From NCBI GenBank assembly GCA_028023455.1, contig JAQFVV010000232.1, positions 370,001 through 434,000 of the forward strand: a DNA stretch of 64,000 bases, given 5' to 3'. This DNA is from Epiperipatus broadwayi. Its lineage: Eukaryota > Onychophora > Udeonychophora > Euonychophora > Peripatidae. Position 1 is the first letter of the stretch, and the number at the start of each line of letters is the position of its first letter. The notes beneath the pieces were generated by a model that worked only from the letters and a program-made list of their open reading frames with translations, had not been told where the DNA came from and made no database searches. The translations under genes were made by a program, and so were the position numbers. Below are positions 21,904 to 33,740 of this stretch, in pieces.

Positions 21904-24051
21904 TGAAGCAATGGATCTGGAAGTCCGATCCATGCTTCTCAGCCTTCTATAGACTTAATAAATATTGTAGACCTGAATTAAGTTTATAGTCCAGTATCAG
22001 CAGGGTTTTGCATTAAAGCTAAAATTAATATGGTCATCTGGCTTACTTAACGGTATTTAAATTAGTTTTGTGTTCAAATATTTCTTTAAAATAAATTCCA
22101 TTAAGATTAAATTACTATGAAAATTTACTTTAAAAATTTATTAATCAAACATATATACACGCCAAGCGTATATATGATTTAATGCAAAATTCTGTTGAAC
22201 TAAAAGGTTATTTTATTAAAAAGAAATAAGATATTTTTCTTTTAATTTTGTCGTTTAAATTTTGTTAAAATATGGCATATGATTTTATTTTAAGATAAGC
22301 CTGCCAACATTTCTAAAGGGATGGTATGTTTAATTAGTTAGTCCATGCAAGGCAATTAAAGATGGCCTTTTAATTAAATAAAATTCAAACTTAAATGCCC
22401 AATTTGATAAAAAGAAATTGGAAGTTTTATTTTAGTAAAAACTTACTTCAAAACAAAGGAGTGTGGGGGGCTTATCAAGATCTAAAATCATATGCAAAAC
22501 AATAGAAGGGTAGCTCTTAGAAAGGTATAAAAAGGAGAACAAAAGACTAGGTCTTTCTCTGATTCTTTTGCTGATCCTGTGTCTAGATCAGTGAGATTTT
22601 ACTTTAAAAAAAAATCTGATTTTTTTTGCTGATTCATGCAGATCCTGTGCTGTGATTCTCCAATGTTTAGTTTCTAAACGCAGAAAATATTGTTCATGAA
22701 TTAGGCAGATTTTTCCGTTCAACTCGTTCAGATTCCTGCTCCTGAATTTATTTAACTTTTGTCCTCGAAATCACTTATAAGTTTCAACATGCAACGAGTT
22801 AACAGCTAGATTAATTTGATGGATGGGACCATGATTGGTGGCTAAGCAAATAGCTTTGCCTGCCGCCTGGGGTCCTATGTCCATCAAAATGCCTAAGGTG
22901 CCCAACCATCTATAAATGTGAACTGTCAGCCATGTGTGTGCCTTTAGTCTTAAAATGCTGCCTACTTTAAATTCATTTGACCGGACAAATTTCTCTATGG
23001 ACGTATCAAGCCACAAACGTTGAGGGAACTGGACCAAGGAAACCAGAAGGGTAACCGTATGTCTCCTCATGAACTATTTATTACTTTACCTTTTGATAAA
23101 TACCTTTCTTAACTGTTTCATTTAATGATATATAATGTAACTTTTCTATTATACTAATATTAGATGTATATTTAATTTGTGTGTGATCATCTATTTATAT
23201 TTAACCTTTTTCCCCTTCGCTATTCCTCATTTAAAATGCATATAAATGTTTTCTTGTTTTTATTTGCGGTTTAAATTATTTTTTCCATTTAAAACTTTCC
23301 AATTTAAAATAATATCGGTCTTCCTAAATACTATCAAGATTCCTTTGTACTGCCAACTTGATCTCCTTAATAACACCTCCTTCGTTTGCCTTTATTCCCA
23401 TACTTAAATCTTAGTTAGTGTAAATGTCTTTAATATTATATTTTAAGCACAAAGCCATTAGAAAATGCTTTGTGAAATATTTATTTTAATTGTGCTTTAT
23501 CGAGGGGACCCGAGTTAATAATTTTATTCAAATTGGGAAAGTAATATTTAAACCACAAAAATGTTATGTAATTGCCCCTGCCTTTTGTAATGTCATATAT
23601 ATAATCAATCGGGGAATAGCGAAGATAATTAAAATCATTCAAATATTTACAATTTATATTTTATTAAATATTATTGAATCTAAAAGCTTGTCTTATAATA
23701 TTATTTCAATTTCTTATTAGCTTAATCTTTTATTTGACTTGTCCAATGATCCAGGCACGCACAAACACATATTTCATATATATATATTTTTATGCACATT
23801 TGACTTGGTTAGTCCCATAAGTGTTCTCGTCCTTGTCTCTCCCTGATGCTGAGCTTTGGATCAGGTGTGAAAATAATTTATGCGTGTCTCAGATAATGTT
23901 GTTGGTTCATAATTAGACTCAAGAATAGGCGAATAGGGCAGAGGTCATACTTCGAATTCTTGATTTAATATCTCACATATGGGTGGCCTCGAGGTACTTT
24001 CACCTAGTATTCGAACTGCGTTAAACCAACATACATCATCTGACCGGTACA
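21904..24051 (+). repeat. 5' LTR of LTR element 1
   Basis: It has a TATAAAAAG box at 22526-22534 preceded by AT-rich U3, a CT-rich segment after it, and a relatively GC-rich block at 22770-23050. That block ends in a donor-like AGAAGG then GTAACC at 23050/23051. It is nearly identical to 27894-30034 apart from small indels. Confidence 0.88.
22526..22534 (+). promoter_or_regulatory. TATA box of the 5' LTR, element 1
   Basis: TATAAAAAG, conserved at 28519-28527 in the other LTR. No TCAGT initiator sits 31 bp downstream, unlike family A. Confidence 0.5.
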
Positions 24052-24470
24052 GTAGATTTTCCCCCTCCTGGATTTGGATGCCCATCCGTGAGGCTTTTTG
24101 AAATTCCCACGCTGCAATACCCTATATAGCATTTGTTATGTATGTATGTTTTTTTTTCTTGTTTTAAATAATGAATAATATATATGTAGAATTTTTTTCC
24201 CGGATTTGTACGCACGTCCGTGAGGTGATTGAATATTTCTGCACCCTGTATATTGCTGAGCATATAATGTAATGTTTTTCAATAACACAAAATAATAGAT
24301 ATATATAAAATTTTTTCTCCGAGTTTGTCACCGTGGGATCGAATGTCAGTTTTTTCTTAAAAAAAATTAGTCCCCTGAGAAGTTTGCTTTAGTCAAATAT
24401 ATTTATAATAAAGTGAGATGTAAAAATTTTTTTTCTCGAGTTTGTCTCCCAACGTGAGCCAAATGTCATT
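24052..24470 (+). repeat. Four degenerate ~120-bp modules with primer-site-like cores
   Basis: Directly after the 5' LTR a unit recurs four times. Each has a T-run, then a C/G-rich core: GGATGCCCATCCGTGAGG (24076-24093), CGCACGTCCGTGAGG (24211-24225), TTTGTCACCGTGGGATCG (24324-24341) and TTTGTCTCCCAACGTGAGCC (24441-24460). The last resembles the complement of a tRNA-Lys(CUU) 3' end (CCCAACGTGGGGC), the usual kind of primer-binding site. Which, if any, primes reverse transcription is unclear. Confidence 0.5.
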
Positions 24471-26280
24471 TTTTGGATTGATTAAAAAGGTTAAATGTGT
24501 CACAAGGTAAAAAAATTTTTCCAAGTTTTAAATTGCTAGAATGAAGATTTTATATTTAAAAAGTTAACACTCCGTCAGTTTTTATTTTGTTTGTGTATAT
24601 AAGATAAATAAAATATGAGGTAAAGCAAAAAAAATTTTTTAAATAGAGTTTTGTCATGGCCAGTCGCCATATTGTTTTTTGTCTATAAAGTATATAGCTT
24701 CGATGCGGCGGAAGTGTCAAATAAATACCCACCCGCCCACCCTTAAAATAGCTTCTGTACTTTATTTTAGTATTGCTTAACATAAGCAATTTTGATGTTT
24801 GTCGAAATATAGCGTACATACGGCAGTGTTAATTTTAGTAAAAATTACAAATAGATAATAGAATTTTTTTCGTTTAGTATAAAATTTTTGTATAGATCTA
24901 ATAGTTGATAACAATTTTTTTTCTGTTAATAGGAATTTTTTTCGTAGATCTAAAGTTTGATAATTTAATTGACACGTGTCATAGAACGATGTCACCAAAT
25001 ATTTTTCCACTTTCTCTGCTTTTCGTTTCTTTTATATATAATAAATAATTATAGTCAAGCAAATTTTTTTATCACTTACGTTTCCTTGCAAATAATATAT
25101 AAAAATAAGTTTGTTTTAAAAATATCAAACTTAATTTTCAACTTGATAACAAGTAAATCTGTTAATGTTCATTTTTAATAAATATATATATAAAATATAT
25201 TTTGTATAACATTGTCAGCCACCTTTAATTAAGATTTTTTATCAGTTCGGATTATGTTATTGGAATCATTTACTGAGTAACCGTTAGGTGAAGCCCCCTT
25301 TACATTTTAGAGTTCTGAATTGCTGAGTAGCCTGAAATAATAGGTCTATGTCTGCAATCATTGTTTCATCATTATATTTGCGACCAGCGTTTACTAGCCT
25401 GAAATAATAGGAGTATGCGGTCTGCAATATGACGAATCTTTCTAATAAAATCATGTACATGATAATAAAAGAAATATTTATATAGGTATATCTGTTTGTA
25501 TATTTATATGTTGTCATATATATGCTTATTTAGTGAAGTATATATTCATATATATGGGTGTATATGATATATAATTCATTTATAGTTCGGTAAAACCCGC
25601 TTTTATATGAATGTTTTATAAGTTTTTGATTTCCATGCATTATCTTTAAAATTGCTTGGTAATTGTTAACTTATTTCAGGTTGTGACCAAAATGGTATTT
25701 GGTTTCAATCCCAGTTTCATAATTCGGAGTAGCAGTTATCATGGGATTTTATTTTGATTTTTTTTATTTTTGTTTTTTTAATCGTACTTTGGCTGTCTGA
25801 ATTTATGTTTTTTGTCATGACCAAAATGGTAGCATGGTTTCAAACCCAGGTCATACATATTACCCCACAAAAACTAAAAAAAATTAAAAAAATTACTTAA
25901 TTCATGCAAGATATTTTTAACCATTATTTAAATAGAATTTACAATATTACAGCAGAAAATTTTTTTGAAAGTAAAGTGAAACTCAAAATAAATCTAATTA
26001 CGTTAAACTTTATAAACCTTTATCAATGTGTGCTTGGATCATTATCCAGTAAAATGTATATTTGATATGGCCATTGCCTTGTTGACTGGCAGCCTCATCA
26101 AATAAATTCGTCAGCAAGTGCCATCTCTCATATCGGATTATAAATAAACCAAACCACAGTATAGTAACTGATCAAAAATAACAATGTATGCTTAGTGAGC
26201 CAAAATGAGTTAAACATGACATGTATATTTTTGCTCACATATTTCCTTTTTTTGATATGTAAAAAAGTTGTATTAATGTA
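24471..26280. other. Non-coding interior of LTR element 1
   Basis: AT-rich leader sequence without pol-type coding motifs. It includes two short direct pairs, TAGCCTGAAATAATAGG near 25329 and 25398, and GACCAAAATGGTA near 25684 and 25820. The latter are each followed by GGTTTCAAxCCC, which resembles a pol III B box. Confidence 0.45.
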
Positions 26281-26290
26281 AATGCATTTT

Positions 26291-26333
26291 TCGTTGTTTC
26301 AGGTGTCAGAGAAAGCCAGGTGAAGCTGTAAGT
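26291..26333 (+). promoter_or_regulatory. Possible 25-nt microexon with splice sites
   Basis: TCGTTGTTTCAG is a good acceptor ending at 26302. GTAAGT is a perfect donor at 26328. Between them lie 25 nt. It sits between the LTR leader donor and the gag-like region, so it could be part of a spliced leader. Inference only. Confidence 0.25.
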
Positions 26334-26808
26334 GTATTATTTTTAGCTATATTGTGACAACATAGTGACATTAATAATGAAATATAAAAAAAAAATTAAG
26401 TAAAGTGAGGAGAATCATATATGTAGTATAAATATTAAAAACAGACACAGACAGGGCAAGATTTTTTTCATGTACAAACCAACACATTTGGGCATTTGTG
26501 TAAAATAGGACCTCGAGAGGTAGGCAAAGTTGAATTTCATAATACATACAAAAGTAAAGAAAGTTATAGAGAATAAAAATTATAATTTACTCTACAAAGA
26601 AATAAAAGTTTGTTCTAGTAATAAGTATAAGAATATACAAAAGTATATAGCAGCTAGACACTCATACTAAAATATATTATTTTGATTAGTTTTTTTTTCT
26701 TGTTGTCTCTAGGTTAGTAGAGATAGTTATAATTGCTTATAAAAGACTAAAATGTTATAGAAATAAGGTGTTATTGTTGAATAGCAAAATAGCCAATATT
26801 AGGCAAAA

Positions 26809-27516
26809 ATGGAGGAACAGAAGAAAGGTGAAGATTATGACAGTGAGGAGGTGGTACTCAACCTTCCCAAGATGCCAACATGTACTCATAGTGATCAAGA
26901 ATATAATTTGGAAACTCTCATCAAAGAAATGAGAGGAAAGAAAAATGATGATGACCCTGTTCCAACAATTCATGGGAAATATAGCACAAAGGCTAAACCG
27001 TTTAGAGGAAAATATGAAACCCCATCAAAAACAGATTAGTATGACAAAAGCACCACCAGATAATGATACTCAAGTAAAGTGGCAAGATCAACACAAACAA
27101 GATGATATTCATGGTAAATCATTGACTGATGATGAATTATGTAAGGATATTCACCACTTGGACTTGTCTATAAAACATGACATACAAGGTGAAGAAAATG
27201 GGCAACTGAAGGACAGTGAGAAAACAATCTTCAACTGTTGAACCTAATCCAGATGCAACAAAGCAGTGAAATCTCTACTCCGATAGTAATCAATCCTATA
27301 ACACCTGTGGCAAAGTTTAGCCACATAAAATGTTTTAGAGAAGAACTGGATGGGAACCTTAGACACCATCTTGATACCTTAAAAATGTTGTTCCAAGTCC
27401 AGAATATGACTGAGCAAGAAGGCAGGGGGAAAATTAAGACATACAGCTCGGCATTGCAAGAGAAATCGGCAATATCAACTCAGGCAAAAGAAGCAAGTGT
27501 GGATGAGATACCCTAG
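26809..27516 (+). pseudogene. Gag-like remnant of LTR element 1
   Basis: Open segments in two frames follow from ATG 26809: an acidic start (MEEQKKGEDYDSEEVV), then after about 26945 a shifted frame with FMGNIAQRLNRLEENM. The third block, 27238-27516, is back in the first frame and has FREELDGNLRHHLDTLKMLF then MTEQEGRGKIKTYSSAL. The helical, charged composition and its position before the 3' LTR suggest Gag. No zinc knuckle was seen. Two frame changes and later stops make it non-functional. Confidence 0.5.
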
Positions 27517-27893
27517 GCCAAATAATACATCGCGGAAAAATTTAAAAAGTTTTTCCCTATAGATAAAGGACCATATGTGTTAAAAAAAGAAATGCGGAAG
27601 GCAGGCTTTTCTTGTGGAAGATACTCACAGCATAAAAGGAGTGTACAAGGCTGGAAACCTAAAACCTTGCATACCACCAGACCCCAAAACAGAAAAAAAA
27701 ATAAGATACCTTGTTAGACTAGAAACAATATGGACCCGACCTTAGTTATATGATAAAGAAAAAAAAGAAACTAGTTAGTTAGTTAATAAATTAAATATTA
27801 CAACAAATAAAGAGTAGGCTTGAACTCATCTGGAACAAATTTTTATCTGACCTGAAGCAATTGCATTTTTTTTTCTCACTAACAATTGGTAAA

Positions 27894-30034
27894 TGAAGCA
27901 ATGGATCTGGAAGTCCAATCCATGTTTCACAGCCTTCTATAGACTTAACGAATATTGTACACCTGAATTAAGTTTATAGTCCAGCATCAGCAGGGTTTTG
28001 CATTAAAGCTAAAATTAATATGTTCATTTGGCTTACTTAACGGTATTTAAATTTGTTTTCTGTTAAAATATTTCTTTAAAATAAATTCCATTAACATTAA
28101 ATTACTATGAAAATTTACTTTTAAAATTTATTAATCAAACATATATACATGTCAAGCATATATATATATGATTTAATGCAAAATTCTGTTGAACTAAAAG
28201 GTGATTTTATTAAAAAGAAATATTTTTCTTTTAATTTTGTCGTTTAAATTTTGTTAAAATATGGCGTATGATTTTATTTTAAGATAAGCCTGCCAACATT
28301 TCTAAAGGAATGGTATGTTTAATTAGTTAGTCCATTCAAGGCAATTAAAGATGGCCTTTTAATTAAATAAAATTCAAACTTAAATGCACAATTTGATAAA
28401 AAGAAATTGAAAGTTTATTTTTAGTAAAAACTTACTTCAAAACAAAGGAGTGTGGGGGGGGAGCTTATCAAGATCTAAAATCATATGCAAAACAATAGAA
28501 GGGTAGCTCTTAGAAAGGTATAAAAAGGAGGAGAACAAAAGACTTGGTCTTTCTCTGATTCTTTTGCTGATGGAGATGAGTCTTAAAAAAATTTTTTGCT
28601 GATTCATGCAGATCCTGTGCTGTGATTCTCTGAGGTTTAGTTTATAAAAGCAGTAAAATATTGTTCCTGAATTAGGCAGATTTTGCTGTTCAACTGATTC
28701 AGATTTTTGCTCCTGAATTTATTCAACTTTTGTCCTCGAAATCATTCTTATTTTGAGAAAAAAAAGTTTCAACATGCAATGAGTTAAAAGCTATATTAAT
28801 TTGATGGATGGGACTATGATTGGTGGCTAAGCACAACAGCTTTGCCTGCCACCTGGGGTCCTATGTCCATCAAAATGCCTAACGTGCCCAACCATCTATA
28901 AATGCGAACTGTCAGCCATGTGTGTGCCTTTAGTTTAAAATGCTGCCTACTTCAGTCATTTATCCAGACAAATATTTCTCTACGGATGTATCAAGCCACA
29001 AACATCGAGAGAACTGGACCAAGGAAACCAGACAGGTAACCGTATGTCTCCTCATGAACTATTTATTATTTTACCTTTTGATAAATACCTTTCTTAACTG
29101 TTTCATTTAATGATATATATAATTAACTGTTTTCTATTATACTAATATTAGATGTATATTTAATTTTTGTGTGATCATCTATTTATATTTAACCTTTTCC
29201 CCTTCGCTATTCCTCATTTAAAATACATATAAATGTTTTCTTGTTTTTATTTGCGGTTTAAATTATTTTTGCCATTTAAAACTTTCCAATTTAAAATAAT
29301 CTCGATCAGTCTTCTAAATACTAGTAAGATTCCTTTTGTTTGCCAACTTGATCTCCTCGATAAGCACCTACTTCGCTTTAGCCCCATATTTATATCTTAG
29401 TATAGAATGCAAATGGTTTTAAAATTACGTTTCAAGCACAAAGCCACTAGAAAATGCTTTGTGAAATATTTATTTTAATTGTGCTTTATCGAGGGGACTC
29501 GAGTTAAACAAATTTATTGGGAAAGTAATATTTGAACCGCAAAATGTTATGTAATTGCCCTCCGCCTTATTGTAACGTCATATATATAATCAATCGGGGA
29601 ATAGGGAAGATAATTAAAATCATTCAAATATTTACAATTTATATTTTATTAAATTATATTATTGAATCTAAAAGCTTAAGTCTTATAATATTATTTCAAT
29701 TTCTTATTAGCTTAACCTTTTATTTGATTTGTCCAATGATCCAGGCACGCACAAACACATATTTCATATTATATTTTTATGCACATTTGTCTTGGTTAGT
29801 CCCGTAAGTGTTCTCGTCCTTGTCTCTCCCTGATGTTGAGCTTTGGGCTGGGTGTGAAAATAATTTATGCGTGTCTCAGATAATGTTGTTGGTTCGTAAT
29901 TAGACTCGAGAATAGGCGAATAGGGTAGAGGTCATAGTATTCTTGATTTAATATCTCACGTATGGGTGGCCTCGAGGTAATTTCGCCTAGTATTCAAACT
30001 GGGTTAAACCAACATACATCATCTGACAGGTACA
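27894..30034 (+). repeat. 3' LTR of LTR element 1
   Basis: Second copy of 21904-24051, with TATA box at 28519-28527 and a donor-like CCAGACAG then GTAACC at 29035/29036. A 3-bp GGA duplication lies after the TATA box relative to the 5' LTR. The bases before it (TTGGTAAA) are a poor polypurine tract. Confidence 0.88.
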
Positions 30035-30572
30035 ATATGATTAACTTTTTGTTATACCATATTATAGAATTTCAGACATCCAATTCTTAATAGATATTTC
30101 AACCTTTTAATATACATTATCTTGTTACTAAAATTGATTATAGGAATAAGAGCAACCAAGGACAACTTTTCTAAACTGAATAATTTAAAAATTATTTTGA
30201 TAATATCCCAAGGCCAATTAAATGATCTAACAATTTCTCTAGAAAAGGCTACATTTAAAACAACAAATTATAAAAAACCTATCAAGTTATTTGTTACAAC
30301 TAAAGCTCAAGGATTGATTTAATATGTTTTTTTTTTCCTGTTCAGTAAATTTTTTATTCAGTTTTAATTTTTGTTCCATTTTTCTGTACTTCGTTTCATA
30401 ATTTTGTATTTTTTTTTAAATAAAAGGTATATTCTTTTACTTAATATATATATATCTATTATTACTGATTGCCTTCTTTAGTGGACTATCTTAAATGAAG
30501 TCTTTTGTAATAATTAGACCACTGCAAGACAAATACCTCTCTAATAGGCTGTCATAGAGGAACAGTAAAGCA
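30035..30572. other. AT-rich DNA, nothing recognised
   Basis: Contains an open stretch of 66 codons at 30122-30322 (plus), Lys/Leu/Ile-rich, without a recognisable motif. I do not call it a gene. Confidence 0.45.
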
Positions 30573-30829
30573 GTATTCACTAAGTTTCTTCTTCTTCTGC
30601 CTTTCCTTATGTATTGATTTCTACTTTTATATATCATATTATTTTCAACTTCCTTAAACACTTTAGCAATATTGTTTTATATATATAATGTATTAATTGT
30701 ATAATTATATATTCGAATATTGTAGCTCTGATGATAACTGCAGGACAGTCAAAACTATTAAGTTTTCATATAAAAAAAATAGTATTGTTAAAGTATTTAA
30801 GGAAGTTGAAAATGGTATTCACTAAGTTT
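30573..30829 (+). mobile_element. Small insertion with foldback and 15-bp direct repeats
   Basis: GTATTCACTAAGTTT occurs identically at 30573-30587 and 30815-30829, which looks like a target site duplication around a 227-bp insert. Inside, 30640-30678 and 30776-30812 are inverted (TTTTCAACTTCCTTAAA). GATGATAACTGCAGGACAGT then CAAAAC at about 30731-30760 resembles the hairpin and GAAAC tail seen in the 3' region of Penelope-like elements. Class uncertain. Confidence 0.5.
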
Positions 30830-30974
30830 ACCAATTGCCGGGTTGTGAGTATTTGACTAGTTTTCCATTCTCATTTTTAGCTTTTAACTAAAAATAGCTA
30901 AGTACTTATTTACTAATAAAGAGTGAATAATTAGCTAGGTTGGCTATAAAAATTCTTAAACTTCTTGAAAATAA

Positions 30975-31055
30975 TTTCATTCAGCCAGGATTTGAATTCC
31001 AGATTATAGATTTAGTAAGCAGATGCACCATCTCTATGTCACGAGACACTTCTAA
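30975..31055 (-). repeat. tRNA-derived SINE head
   Basis: The minus strand has an A-box-like GAGATGGTGCATC (31034-31022) and a B-box-like GGAATTCAAATCC (31000-30988) at tRNA-like spacing, followed by TGGCTGAATG. The boxes diverge from a functional tRNA and no intact cloverleaf is claimed. Confidence 0.45.
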
Positions 31056-33148
31056 ATAATTTTAAAACAGTTTTTAAGTCTCATCCCAGGCAACAAAATT
31101 AATTGGCCCAGCCCTGATCTTTTTTCTTTTCCTTAGATATTTTAATAATAATAACTATACTGGGCAGCAGCAATTTAGGATGATTTGATCACAGCAATAT
31201 CAGCAGCAAAAGTATCATTTCAAACTATGTGGATAAAGTAATCACAAACTCTCGTGGCTGATAGATGTTGTTTTGGCAGCACTTAATAACTTTTAAATAT
31301 AGTTAAGTGTACGCAAATAACAACAATAAAAACATGATAATATTTTCTGATACATTATTTTATTCTCATTTCAATAGTCCTACAGATAAAAGTATTTATT
31401 CATTCATATACTGAAAAAAAATATATATATAATAGGAACAAGTCCTATAATGAAATTACATTTCAGAGTCCAACAAATGAAATTAACAACCAATCAATAA
31501 CAAAAGAAAATGTTAATGCAATTACCAAAAATTCAATGCACTGACATTAAATTCATAACAATTCAACTACACGTAAAAACTTTCAATGGTTAAGAAAGAT
31601 TAAACTTATATATGCACATATATAAAAAAAATACTTTAAAAATTTTTTTTCTTTATTTTTCTTTCTTTAAAAAAAAAAGCCAATATAACTAATTAAAAAA
31701 TAAATAAAATTGTCAACACAAGTAATATATTTCAAATATAAAATTATTTGGAATGTAAATTTATTTTTATCACTTAAATATATATACTCTCACATGCACC
31801 TGAACATAAAAGTAGTTTGTATACTACATTTTAAATTATTTATATATGTGTATAAAATATTTCACATTCAACAAATAAAAAATTTAAATTCTTTTCAAAG
31901 TATTAAACTTATATAAAAAAATATGTCATATATAACAAAGAAACACCTAAAATGTTAATTTTTTAATACCATTTTAACACATAACAACAAAAAATTATTT
32001 ACAGTTTTAAATACTTACAAGAGGAGTGAAAGTATCCTACAATATTTTAATGAAAATTGCCAACTATCAAATATTAGTTTTAAGTTTAAATTTTCCCAGA
32101 AACAGTTATTAACATTGAACTGTTTAATTTTAAAACATGTAATGTATAAAGGAAAATTGAAAACTATGAAGTATTGTTGTTCATTATAATAGTTATTGGC
32201 TATGAGTTTATTAAAGTTGGTTAACAGAAGAAAAAGATTATAATAATTATTTAAATCAAATTATATTTCAATAAATAAACTGTTGAGTTTCAGTAACTCA
32301 TTCCATAGAACAGTAGTATTAAACTTTTATTAATGTGTGCAATGCTTTGTTAATACCAAAAGACTTGTGATTTACTCTCCATAAAAATATATTTTAATAT
32401 TTTTAAATTAAAATATCCAAATAAAACAATAAATCTTATTTGTTATAAGAGTTACTCATATTGTCAACATTAATGTAAAACCTGCTGCTGTGTAAATATG
32501 GCAATGTTTATATAATATGGTGTAAACATATAAATAATTATATGTTGTTTATTAATTTTTTTAGTTCTGATATAATATTCACAACTGAATACACAAACTC
32601 TTATTAGTATGTAAAAACAAAATGAAGATAATTTTTTCTCCACAACTCTATCTTAAGTGGAAAATAAACATTTTCCAATAATTTTAAATTTACCAACTAT
32701 GAATGCATGCAAATTACAAATAAAAAAAATGTGCTTATACCAACCAGCTTAAAATTTTGTTTTGTATTTTTAATAATATCAAAATTGCAGAACAGTTGTT
32801 TTTGTAATAAATTTCAAAATTGCAAAATAATCTTTCCTAATATAGTTTTTATTAAATAATATTAAAAATTAGCAAAATTTTTAATTTATATAAAATTATC
32901 AATTTAAATACTATGAAATTATTTCAATGGTAAAAATTTATTTTATATAAATATTAATTAAATAACATTTGCAAAATATTATTCGAAACAATTTTTTTTA
33001 CAAAGTTGGGTTATGCATATATTTTAATAATAACAATATATATATTTTCTCAATCTATTTTCCAAAAATACTTTGCAAAGACATTGATCAATGTTTCCTC
33101 TAATTTTTTTAAATAGGTAATCTTTTTTTCTTCCCTATTAAAACTGCA
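31056..33148. other. AT-rich DNA, nothing recognised
   Basis: Very AT-rich with short TA microsatellites and no supported ORF or repeat match within the window. Confidence 0.5.
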
Positions 33149-33740
33149 ATTATAATTATGCACTCTTTTGTATATATTAGTGAAGCTGTAGTTATTTAAC
33201 ATTTAAGATTTTTATAAGCTTAATGCTTTCGGGATGTAACTTTGGATCCCATATTCATAGTTTTAAAAATGAGAACTCTGTTATAAGTTGTTATTCATTT
33301 ATGAAAATTTATTTGAATATTTGACTAGTTCCATTGTTTTGAGAGAGCGAAGCAAGCATCGCTCTTCTCTATGCAAACAATTTGATTGATTGATGCTCCC
33401 AGAATATGGAACCACAGGTCACTCAATAGAACCCACTACTACCCAAATTGTTTGCATAGAGTAGAACGATGCCAAAAGAAAGATTAAAGAGGTTTATTGT
33501 ATTGCAAATGACCAGTTCCATTAACAGAAGAGAAGCTTGCTTCGCTCTCTCCAAACAATGAACAAGTTAAATATTCAAATACATTTGCATAAATGAATAA
33601 CAACTTATAACAGTTATCATTTTTAAAGCTATGAGTATAGGATCCAAAGTTACATCCCGAAAGCACTAAGCTTATAAAAATCTTAAATATTAAATAACTA
33701 CAGTTTCACTAATATATGCGAAAGAGTGCATAATTATAAT
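33149..33740. mobile_element. Foldback element with ~210-bp inverted arms
   Basis: AATTATAATTATGCACTCTTT opens the left arm. The reverse complement of the right end reads the same, and similarity continues about 210 bp inward through CTTTCGGGATGTAACTTTGG to GAGAGAGCGAAGCAAGC. The central part has its own inverted pair, CTCTATGCAAACAATTTG at about 33368 and its complement at about 33445. No coding capacity. Such elements form long hairpins and are moved by transposases supplied in trans. Confidence 0.75.

Larger units (their letters stand above)
21904..30034 (+). mobile_element. LTR retrotransposon 1, complete but lacking pol
   Basis: Two direct repeats of 2148 and 2141 bp (21904-24051, 27894-30034) start TGAAGCAATGG and end GGTACA, so both have TG...CA ends. 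ATAT flanks the whole element (21900-21903 and 30035-30038), a 4-bp target duplication as in Gypsy-like elements. The 3.8-kb interior holds only a broken gag-like region (26809-27516). No protease, reverse transcriptase or integrase motif was found. Low LTR-to-LTR divergence indicates recent insertion. The large-LTR, pol-less layout is that of LARD-type non-autonomous elements that need an autonomous partner. Confidence 0.88.

Noticed and set aside
22771-23070. 99-codon open frame on the minus strand in the 5' LTR of element 1
   Set aside because: Antisense to the LTR leader, broken in the other LTR copy by indels, no motif.
26809-27516. A host gene rather than Gag
   Set aside because: It lies inside the LTR element between two intact LTRs and is frameshifted; no splice-defined exon structure was found.
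30731-30765. Possible hammerhead (CTGATGA, then CAAAAC)
   Set aside because: GAAA is not present and the proposed stem II does not close next to the core; it fits better as a Penelope-like tail hairpin.
30975-31055. A functional tRNA gene
   Set aside because: A and B boxes are degenerate and no acceptor stem pairs; kept only as a SINE head.
33484-33666. 60-codon frame in the foldback element
   Set aside because: Product of the inverted repeat; the other arm does not keep it.
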